Of a DNA stretch of 15,722 bases, positions 1 through 6,730 are shown piece by piece. Source of the DNA: Phoronis ovalis. Taxonomy: Eukaryota; Phoronida; Phoronidae. Numbering within the stretch: position 1 is the stretch's first letter; the number at the start of each line of letters is the position of its first letter. The notes under the pieces were generated by a model, which saw nothing but the letters and a program-made list of their open reading frames with translations, was not told the DNA's origin and did no database searches. The stretch is from assembly GCA_028565635.1 (NCBI GenBank), contig JAOXYB010026535.1:1-15722 (forward strand). The letters run 5' to 3'. The position numbers were made by a program, and so were the translations under genes.

Positions 1-357
1 GGGTCACTTTTTATACCTACAAGTCTTTCAAAGGGGTGTTTTTTAGCAGCCTATATACGCGTTTAGGGGCTTTTTTTTTAAACCTGTGTTTGCGCATGTG
101 GACCCACCCTTTACATAAGTGCCCTCCCCGGGGGATCCAGGGTTTTCGAATAGGGATTAATTTTAAGGAAAGTAAATGAATCCTTAAAGTTATGCTGTGT
201 TATACAATGTCTTTCTCGATATCAGAGGTCAGGCGAGCATCTGAACTCTCTTAATCCACCACTACACTACATGGTTCCATCTTTATGTTAGAGTTATAAA
301 AGGTAAAAATGCATTATATTCTTACACGCTTGTGACATCCCTTTTGTATTCTTGTAG
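1..357. other. Noncoding, probably intron upstream of first visible exon
   Basis: I see no exon here. The stretch ends in an AG splice acceptor (TTGTAG, 352-357) directly before the first monooxygenase exon, so at least its right part is intron of that gene. A C/G-rich patch around 127-137 stands out against the AT-rich surroundings but has no recognised role. Confidence 0.6.
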
Positions 358-463
358 CCTTTGATCCTTCCAAATCATGTGGGCTTCGGACCATTGGCCC
401 CAGCAAACAATATCAATGCCATTAAACTGGAAGTGATGTATGATAACAAAGAAGAGATTCAAG
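358..463 (+). CDS. Monooxygenase exon with LEV-M-Y (Cu-H site)
   Basis: This exon is 106 nt and enters at a codon boundary after TTGTAG. It leaves after one base of a Gly codon, with donor GTCAGT at 464. It encodes 35 residues ending in LEVMYDNKEEIQ. In DBH and PHM the matching motif is LEVHY or LQVHY, whose His (DBH His333, PHM His172) is the third Cu-H ligand. Here that codon is ATG at 436-438. Confidence 0.8.
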
Positions 464-933
464 GTCAGTAAGCAATAAAAAAAGCTGTCGAAACTATAAT
501 TAACACGAGGTTGGAAATGAAAAAGTATAATACGTGACATCCTGGACTATGCACCAGCAATTAAGTATGACACTGTGTCGTCGTTGGAGTTAGTGTTATC
601 AATATTTTTATCGAAATACCATTTGTTGTTTTCCGTTTGTTGTTTTAACTGCGACCAACTGATATGTAGTCTAAATATATCCATCCGTTGTTGTTCGGCA
701 AGTTCTCAGCTAGGGCCTGGACTTGACTGCTTCAATTTTCAATTATCTCGAAAAACAGAATAAAGATAATCCTATATTTATGTATATAGCGCCTAAAAAT
801 TCTAAGCGCCAATCAAAATGCAGCTTACAATAAAAATGGAAGATTTTATATCCCATATATGTAGCTATTAGGCAGCCCTAGAAATGGTAGCATATAATTG
901 TAACATAATTTAGCATTATTTGATCAATTACAG
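464..933 (+). other. Intron, no features seen
   Basis: Intron of the monooxygenase gene between donor GTCAGT and acceptor TTACAG. It is AT-rich. A short open stretch at 575-763 reads with no recognisable domain and is treated as chance. Confidence 0.75.
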
Positions 934-1100
934 GTATCAAAGATAATTCAGGTGTTAAATTACTTTTATCAAATACAAAGCCACAAAATGAAGCTGGTCT
1001 CATCATGATCGGTATAAACTCAGCAAAACGACTATTCATTCCTCCCTATTACCAGCCGTTTACGGCATCGGGTGGTTGCTCTTCTATTAGTATGAAAGAA
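934..1100 (+). CDS. Monooxygenase exon, G-x-x-D-x-SG block
   Basis: This exon is 167 nt, completing the split Gly codon and ending at a codon boundary before a strong donor (GTAAGT, 1101). It encodes GIKDNSGVKLLLS, then an IPP motif and a GGC. The family normally has a second Cys four residues after this one (DBH Cys390 and Cys394). Here that position is Ser, so one disulfide of the C-terminal domain is probably missing. Confidence 0.85.
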
Positions 1101-1115
1101 GTAAGTCTGTTTTTT

Positions 1116-1171
1116 GCTTATCCACAAATTCAATGGTCCCAACCAATTATCTTCGTATGAACAAAATGCAT
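1116..1171. repeat. Decayed partial copy of the intron foldback
   Basis: GCTTA (1116-1120), ATGGTCCCAACC (from 1133), ATTATCT and ATGCAT (1166-1171) occur in the same order and at similar spacing as in the loop and right arm of the foldback at 1498-1623. It looks like a second, damaged copy within the same intron. Confidence 0.5.
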
Positions 1172-1497
1172 GATTTGTTTATGAATACGTGTTCTTACTC
1201 GTCTTACTCAAATATGAAGTACATTTAAATAAATAAATTTGATATTTCTTAAAATATTTGTTATTTGTATTTCATTAAGGTAAGACTCAAGCATATGCAG
1301 CACAAAATTATGTGTTGAATGGTCACAATCTCGAGAAAACTCACAACTCATTCTCGAAGGCAAGGGAAGAGGGTATTCCCATACCAACACCACAAAGCTT
1401 TTCCAACCATTGTTTTAAAGACTGATTTGAATAAATTATTAGCACCTCGTAAATCGTGTTATTTTTAATATAATTGTATTTTACCTGTTTTTCCAAA

Positions 1498-1623
1498 ATA
1501 TTGGTCATTATGTGTAATCATGAATCTGCGTGTCTTGTGCTTACCTGCTGAGATAATACCATGGTCCCAACCTATTATCTCAGCAGGTAAGCAGATGCAT
1601 AATCACACATTTATAACCAATAT
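1498..1623. repeat. Foldback (MITE-like) element in intron
   Basis: Arms 1539-1558 and 1573-1592 are perfect 20-bp reverse complements around a 14-nt loop that contains CCATGG. Pairing continues outward, imperfectly, from 1498-1527 to 1593-1623, after skipping an 11-nt insertion (1528-1538) in the left arm. The outer ends are ATATTGG and CCAATAT. The structure fits a small foldback transposon or MITE. The right arm also contains CAG|GTAAGC (1584-1592), a near-consensus 5' splice site that could act as a cryptic donor. Confidence 0.8.
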
Positions 1624-1804
1624 AACAAGGAAACCACTTGGGTAATTAAAGTGCACTGTATGTTACAAATGAAGATAACATGATGTAAATGATATATACC
1701 TGACCATACCTTGTTTTAGCTAGACAGATAGCAGACAAAACTACATGTACATGAGTATGAAGAATGGGAAAGTAAATTTCTAGTGGTAATAATTTATATT
1801 TTAG

Positions 1805-1984
1805 ATTTTCCCCACTCCAATTAAAATGTTTGCAAGTGGTTTTTACATGCACCGTGCCGGAAGAGCTGGTAAATTTCGGCATATTAGAAATGGAAGAGAG
1901 TTAAAACCAATCGCACACGATGAACATTTTTAACCTGATTTTGTGCAGTCCCAGTTGTTGAATGAGGAGGTCACAATTAATCCG
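1805..1984 (+). CDS. Monooxygenase exon with Y-M-H Cu-M site and in-frame TAA
   Basis: This exon is 180 nt, phase 0 at both ends, with acceptor TTTTAG and donor GTAACA. It encodes MFASGFYMHRAGR, aligned with the family's FA..LHTHL.GR, so the first Cu-M histidine is Tyr (1844-1846) and the second is kept (1850-1852). RH.RNG and IAHDEHF follow, then TAA at 1931-1933, then DFVQSQLLNEEVTINP. The piece after the stop still aligns without a gap to the family's (Y)DFNYQ...EVTV.P, so the stop replaces a single residue. Confidence 0.8.
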
Positions 1985-2377
1985 GTAACAGCTAGTCGAG
2001 TTTTAGCTCAAACCCTCGGGGACAAATGTATTAGAAGATAGCTAGTTGAACATTATCTCGAAAAAAAAAAAGTTGTGTTTATGATCGTTAAAGAATTGTC
2101 CTCATATATAGTATGCTTATTTGCTAAATAGTGCCTGGCAGAGAGTAGTAAAATGTAAGCACATCATATCAAGACATAGTACGCTGGCATAATATATAGC
2201 ACAGACGCATTTTTTGTTGGTACTGTGTAATTTTGTCGTTGAACCAGTGGTGAATCAATTGCTGAAATTGTAGCCTTCGTAGAGTAGGTAGCTTGCTAAG
2301 CCTTTGTTATCAGTAATAGTACTGCGTGCTCCTTGTGGAATAATTGCATCTTTATATTCATGTTATTGTTGATGTAG
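1985..2377 (+). other. Intron, no features seen
   Basis: Intron of the monooxygenase gene with donor GTAACA and acceptor GATGTAG. It is AT-rich, and no repeat or open frame in it could be supported. Confidence 0.75.
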
Positions 2378-2437
2378 GGTGATGAACTGGTCGTTGAATG
2401 TAAATTTAATACGATGGACCGAGATTTTGTTACAGAG
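2378..2437 (+). CDS. Monooxygenase 60-nt exon, GDELVVEC
   Basis: A 20-codon exon, phase 0 at both ends, with donor GTAAGT at 2438. It encodes GDELVVECKFNT and then MDRDFVTE, matching the family's PGDELVVECTYNT strand. The Cys is equivalent to DBH Cys466, which pairs with the Cys of EMC in the next exon; both are present. Confidence 0.88.
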
Positions 2438-2685
2438 GTAAGTTTGAGTGTCCTTTTGAAACTTTCAAATTATAGTAAAACTTTGAAATATGACTGTTTT
2501 TTTAGACATTCACATAAATTCATTGCTCCTGAGTGTACTCCCGGACCGTGCTGTACTTGTCAGACATTATGAAAGTTGGTAACGATTACCAGAAATGGTC
2601 TATTTGTTTCATGTATAGCCTTTAATGGACGAGATTCAAATGTTACTACTACAACAAAACGAATATTTCGTATAATACTCACTTC

Positions 2686-2735
2686 TTTTTGTAGGAAAAG
2701 TTTTCTCCCGAGAAGGAAATGCGCTTTTAAAAATG
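2686..2735 (+). pseudogene. Decayed duplicate of the last exon's 3' splice site and start
   Basis: TTTTTGTAG (2686-2694) and the next 32 bases align without gaps, at about 25 of 32 identities, with TTTTTTTCAG and the first 32 bases of the true last exon (from 2751). The offset is 56 bp. Read in the incoming phase it gives EKFSPEKEMRF and then TAA. The true exon gives GGFTPENEMCL. Use of this acceptor would truncate the protein and lose the conserved Cys after the copper-binding Met. Confidence 0.7.
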
Positions 2736-2750
2736 TCTTCTTTTTTTCAG

Positions 2751-2927
2751 GGAGGCTTTACTCCCGAGAACGAAATGTGCTTAACTTTTTCATGGTTTTA
2801 TCCCAAGCCAGCTGGAGATAGAATTGTTTGTCTGAGATCGCCAATCCCTCAAGATTTAGTTAAAATAGCTGATGCAAATATACAGCTTTCCCAGAATGGG
2901 TACACGTACGATTTCAGTCGTAATTAA
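2751..2927 (+). CDS. Monooxygenase last exon, Cu-M Met and stop
   Basis: A strong acceptor (TTTTTTTCAG) opens at a codon boundary. 58 codons and TAA (2925-2927) follow. NEMCL holds the Cu-M methionine (2775-2777; DBH Met487, PHM Met314) and its neighbouring Cys. A further Cys in IVCLRSP matches DBH Cys503. The tail after this is short and shows no further domain. Confidence 0.85.
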   Translation, partial: GGFTPENEMCLTFSWFYPKPAGDRIVCLRSPIPQDLVKIADANIQLSQNGYTYDFSRN

Positions 2928-2948
2928 AGTTGGAGACGTACGTCAAAC

Positions 2949-2954
2949 AATAAA
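2949..2954 (+). terminator. Poly(A) signal AATAAA
   Basis: Canonical AATAAA 22 nt after the monooxygenase stop codon. A second one lies at 3014-3019. Either could direct 3'-end formation. Confidence 0.6.
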
Positions 2955-3268
2955 TATTACTTGCACGTACACACGCGCACCAAGTCAAAGAGCATCATGC
3001 GAGGAATGAATTCAATAAATCCATTTTTTAAACAGTTTATGCATCAAAAAAGTATAGCTCACCTATAAACACAGTGCTCCATTGATACTCTACATAGTTT
3101 TCGCCAGAAGTGCCAAAAAAGGACTATATTTATAGTCAACTCCATTCTTTCTATAGTAAAACATTTAACACTGTAATGCTAAAGGAGATTAGAGGGTAAA
3201 ATACTCCTTGCTAAACATCATGACATGCTACGTCAGATGAACAGTCTTGAGGGCTGTAGGGGGGTATC

Positions 3269-3349
3269 GCGAGCAGCGAGCATTTGGTCTGCTAAGTGCG
3301 ACCAGCGAGTATTGCCTTGGTCTGTTAAGTACGAGCAGTGAGCATTGTC
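3269..3349. repeat. Imperfect tandem repeat, three units of about 29-33 bp
   Basis: Units begin at 3269, 3298 and 3331 with (G/A)CGA(G/C)CAG(C/T)GAG and the first two end in CTG(C/T)TAAGT. The third is incomplete. Confidence 0.6.
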
Positions 3350-3556
3350 TTTCGGCGAACATTATTTTGCATATTTTTTTAATTTTGTGTACTATTTTGT
3401 GTTTTGGCGACCTTTTTTTATATGTTTTTAGGTATAATCTCCAAAGGAATTTGATACAAAATTAGATGAAATACATGTATATAGAATAAAAAAATGCTAA
3501 AAATATTTTTAGACTCAAAGAACAACACAAGAACAAGTGAATATAACTACCCCATA

Positions 3557-3845
3557 CTATAGACCAATATCTGCACAATGTCTCGGGACACCTACCACGG
3601 TAGCAGCCAAAGGAGACAACAGCGGCAATGGACTACATGGCATGAACATCGTCGTTTTGTTCATAGCATTCTTTACGGATTTTCTTCTTTGATGCATAAG
3701 CGTTGCCAGCCAGTATGTGATCCACCCAAGGAAACTGCCATTCACGTACAGCGACTGTATACATGTGCTGCTCCATGGGCCCCTTTTCAGCCTCCGCTTT
3801 TATTATGGAGTATTTTTTATGTTTTAACATATTAAAATATAACAC
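3557..3845. other. Unrecognised open, relatively GC-rich segment
   Basis: This segment is less AT-rich than its flanks and is open in several frames. They are 3578-3835 on + (85 codons), and 3633-3845 and 3557-3745 on -. The minus frames overlap, and 3633-3845 encodes a basic stretch, YASKKKIRKECYEQNDD. I recognise no domain on either strand, and I see no convincing splice sites that would join it to another exon. It may be a relic of a repeat or retrocopy. The coding strand, if any, is undecided. Confidence 0.3.
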
Positions 3846-4399
3846 TTTTTACCATGGGATGTGCTTTTTGCAAAAAGTACTATACGGGAAATATGTTTTT
3901 AAAAAATCGTTATGTACTACAGTGTGCCGCTTTTCTGGTTGTAAATTTCCAACATTTTGTTTACTGTATTTGCCTTGGATGAACATTTTAAGGATTTTTT
4001 TATCATGGGGTGTATATTTCCAAGTAAGATTTTATCATGGCATAACTTTTTGGAATGCAGCTTTTACAAGTGAGTAAGAATATTTGCCTTCGCATCCCCA
4101 CCAATATTTTTGACAAGTGCCCAACCCTAGACTGGACTCAGTCTGAATAATGAACTTTTTTACTCAGTTGTCTAAAGTGATGATAAATTATACTTTTTCA
4201 ACTGTGTAACTTATATTTAGTCATATTTAAATTTTGATATATAGTTTGATAACATGAGGAAAGGCCTCAAAACCCCAATTTTATATATTTTTATTTTCAG
4301 TACTGTTATAAATGACGAAATATGAGTAAAATTATCATAATTGTCAAGTATCAATATATTAAATCCTTATATAATTAGTCCTTGCAGGGGTCCTTCCTC

Positions 4400-4415
4400 A
4401 GCCTGTGCACAGGCT
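4400..4415. repeat. Perfect 16-bp palindrome
   Basis: AGCCTGTGCACAGGCT is fully self-complementary and sits in a short GC-richer patch (about 4380-4450). No function is assigned. Confidence 0.55.
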
Positions 4416-5126
4416 AGCCCAACCCGTGATCCAGTACCAGTTGCAAGCAGGTTAAGAAACTGAAACTTTAAATGTAAATACTGTGCACTGAAGTGTACTT
4501 TTCTTTTGTTGTTGTTTGTCCATGCTATTGTATAACATGGCATGAATGACATGGATGTATGGATTTATGTTGGGGTTGATAATTTTCATTTCTTATCTTA
4601 TATGGTATTCTAGCAGTTTCCATTTGAACAGTACACATTACTTTAGTAGAAAAGCTTTATTTTTGTGACCATGGTGTTTAGTAGTTTTACAAGCAATTTT
4701 TGTCTATATTTTAATTATCAACAGCTATATAAGAGCTATGCTTTACATGTCAAATGTTAAAATAGGGAAATTATACATCTTTTATGGTAATTATATACAT
4801 GTTGTCTGATATAAAAATGTCTTATATTCAAGAATTTGTTCACTCTAACATTCATTTCTGTTCCTTGTAACTATAGTTTTCCATGGTTTGAAAGACTTAT
4901 AATAATTTAACTTTTCCGTATATCTTCAACTACTCTCGCTGTAAATAGCATGTTTTGTACATTTATGAAGGAATACATGTTTAAATTAATTCAAGACATG
5001 ATTTGGAGTTCTCGTAGCAACAAAGTTGTTATTTTATATACAAGCATGATTGATACTTTCACATCTGAACCAGACATCTGAACGGTCCAATAATTGAACT
5101 TCCATAACAATTGCAACACAACAATT

Positions 5127-5206
5127 AACACTTCCCATAAATTGACTGTATAAACCCCATCTACACAACACTTCACATAACTTGACTGTATTAACCCCAT
5201 CAATTT
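5127..5206. repeat. Tandem duplication, 40-bp unit, two copies
   Basis: Units 5127-5166 and 5167-5206 both start AACACTTC and share TTGACTGTAT and AACCCCATC, with about three mismatches over the first 36 bases. Confidence 0.7.
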
Positions 5207-5748
5207 TACTAGAATGACTAACATGTGGGTACGAAATTCGAAACGACACTTTTACGGCAAAAACGACATTCTTAGCTCTACAAAAAGTGGTCATGTGCTT
5301 TCTTGTAGTTACGGGTATCAGCTACTAGGATTTTATAGTACTATGCATGTTTTTTATATTGATTGCGGCGTCCTTTAAGCCTATTTTATTATGACTTTAA
5401 CTATTGTTTATAAGTAATCTCAGAAATGCGACAATCACCTGAACAGCTCATCTTTTCTAACATAACCAAACTCTATCATATGCAGTTGCGTTTCTGACAT
5501 TATAATGTTATCAAGCTTTACATCTTAGTAAATGTTTTAAAACCTAACAGATTTTTATCGTTGTATACAACTGGTGTAGCAAGTACTTTTTGCACAAGGA
5601 TGTTAATTTCAGTTTCTTTCTTTTCATCAATTAATTTTGTCCAATAATTGTCAACTTGATGTGGGCAGCGTCGAAGCCAATACATATTAATATATAAAAA
5701 CACGTACAAGCTTTGTGTGATAATTACGGCAGTGTTAACCTGACTCTG

Positions 5749-5874
5749 CTATGAAATGCTCACCGGTTCATTACCTAACTCAGGAGCATCATTGTACAAG
5801 TTCCATACAATGACAGCATGTATAATTCGCTGCTTTCCGTCACACGTCAGCACGACGTTCGCTGCTTTTAGCCG
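5749..5874 (-). pseudogene. Possible decayed DDE transposase fragment (PIF/Harbinger-like)
   Basis: A 41-codon open stretch reads NVVLTCDGKQRIIHAVIVW and then NLYNDAPEL. Its spacing resembles the NV...CD..rRi....W.GS.hDA block of PIF/Harbinger (DDE_4 type) transposases, where the two Asp are catalytic. The GS pair before the second Asp is not kept. The frame is closed by TGA (5875-5877) upstream and TAG downstream. No complete transposase, terminal repeats or target duplication were found. The similarity was judged by eye only, so this is a weak call. Confidence 0.25.
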
Positions 5875-6123
5875 TCACTCGATCGATAAGCATAATAGAC
5901 AATTTGCATGCGCTTGGTGGAGCCACCAGTCGTGGACCCAAACCTGCCGGATAAAGCTGCCTTTACTTAGGGTAAGTCCTTTATCTATATATTCCTATGG
6001 GATATGCAACACATGCGATATTGCTTTTGGTGCATGCATCATGTGGCCCTTTATTTGATGTGATGTGTATGTAGTGGTTTATAGCTGAGGGTGGAACCAA
6101 GAAATGGTCATTACTAACAATGT

Positions 6124-6268
6124 TTTGCACGGTCCAGTATGAACTATCGAAAAACCATTGTTGGCACTGGACCGCACAAAGGATTGTGTGACATGGTCCT
6201 TTGCGCGGTCCTGTATGGACTATCCAAAAAAAATTACCGAATCTGAACCGTGCAAAGGATTGTGTGAA
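6124..6268. repeat. 76-bp tandem pair with inverted repeats
   Basis: TTTGC(A/G)CGGTCC occurs at 6124 and 6200, and AAAGGATTGTGTGA recurs with the same 76-bp offset. Within and between the units, GGACCG...CAAAGGA and TCCTTTGCGCGGTCC are inverted. The best stem is 6169-6183 with 6197-6211 (14 of 15 paired, 13-nt loop). It lies 230-380 bp beyond the P450 stop codon. Confidence 0.75.
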
Positions 6269-6435
6269 TTGGAAAACAGATATATGCAACAACTATATTG
6301 CTTCAAATCTGAGGATGGGAGACAGGGACAGAGATAGACACACTTTAGCTAATGTATCAAACTTGGGATAACATTTTTTCATAAAGTGCTAGCTAGTCTC
6401 TGGTTAGAACTGGTTTAATTATGCAAGTGATAGAA

Positions 6436-6441
6436 TTTATT
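6436..6441 (-). terminator. Poly(A) signal of the P450 gene
   Basis: TTTATT on the + strand reads AATAAA on the minus strand, about 60 nt beyond the P450 stop codon. Confidence 0.6.
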
Positions 6442-6501
6442 AATAATGTTGCCTTAGTTAATTTCCATGAACGAACATGTCAGTAGGTCATAGCCTAACA
6501 T

Positions 6502-6730
6502 TTAGTTTTCTTGCTTGTTCTGCTTTCGTGCAATAAATTTTACTTGATAAGGTTTAGGTAAAAGTACAATTCCTTGATTAAAATCTCTTGGATCCATCGA
6601 TGGCAACGACTCGCCGTCTACCGGCAGGACTTGGAATCTCTGCATCAAAGCAGTAATGAACAGGAACAATCGACCTTTGCCTAGAACCTCCCCTATACAT
6701 ACACGGCGTCCTGCTCCAAAGCCGAAAACG
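6502..6730 (-). CDS. P450 exon 10: heme-binding loop and C-terminus
   Basis: Residues 425-500 and stop TAA (6502-6504). The exon opens with the last base of an Asn codon after TTTACAG. FGFGAGRRVCIGE gives the axial heme thiolate Cys436. The rest is the L-helix and the beta strands up to KPYQVKF, then a short basic tail. Confidence 0.95.

Larger units (their letters stand above)
358..2927 (+). pseudogene. DBH/MOXD1-like copper monooxygenase, 3' part, probable pseudogene
   Basis: Five exons (358-463, 934-1100, 1805-1984, 2378-2437, 2751-2927) join in frame with GT-AG introns into about 229 residues that follow the C-terminal catalytic half of copper type II ascorbate-dependent monooxygenases (DBH, MOXD1, tyramine beta-hydroxylase). 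Signatures in order are LEVMYDN, the GIKDNSGVKL block, IPPYYQPF, the GR..K.RH.RNG segment, GDELVVEC and NEMCL. Working members hydroxylate a benzylic carbon in the secretory pathway using two coppers. Here the Cu-H His of the usual LEVHY is Met (436-438), the first His of the Cu-M HxH is Tyr (1844-1846), and an in-frame TAA lies at 1931-1933. The Cu-M Met (2775-2777) and the Cys pair in VVEC/EMC remain. The protein ends about 32 residues after the DBH Cys503-equivalent, shorter than DBH. The 5' exons, with the other Cu-H ligands, lie before the window. Preserved splice sites and phases argue for recent decay, a readthrough stop or a sequence error. Family assignment is firm; the pseudogene status is inference. 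Confidence 0.8.
2955..6435. other. Convergent intergenic spacer
   Basis: About 3.5 kb between the poly(A) signals of two tail-to-tail genes. No spliced gene could be assembled on either strand. The supportable contents are listed separately: short tandem repeats, a palindrome, an unrecognised open segment, a possible transposase relic and an inverted-repeat cluster. Confidence 0.6.

Noticed and set aside
1869-1948. An 80-nt intron that would remove the TAA at 1931
   Set aside because: Donor-like GGTAAAT at 1869 and a good acceptor ending at 1948 exist. Joining them shifts the phase and reaches a TGA, and it would delete the conserved RH.RNG segment.
5518-5709. 63-codon minus-strand frame
   Set aside because: Composition is protein-like, but no domain, splice sites or conserved motif could be supported.
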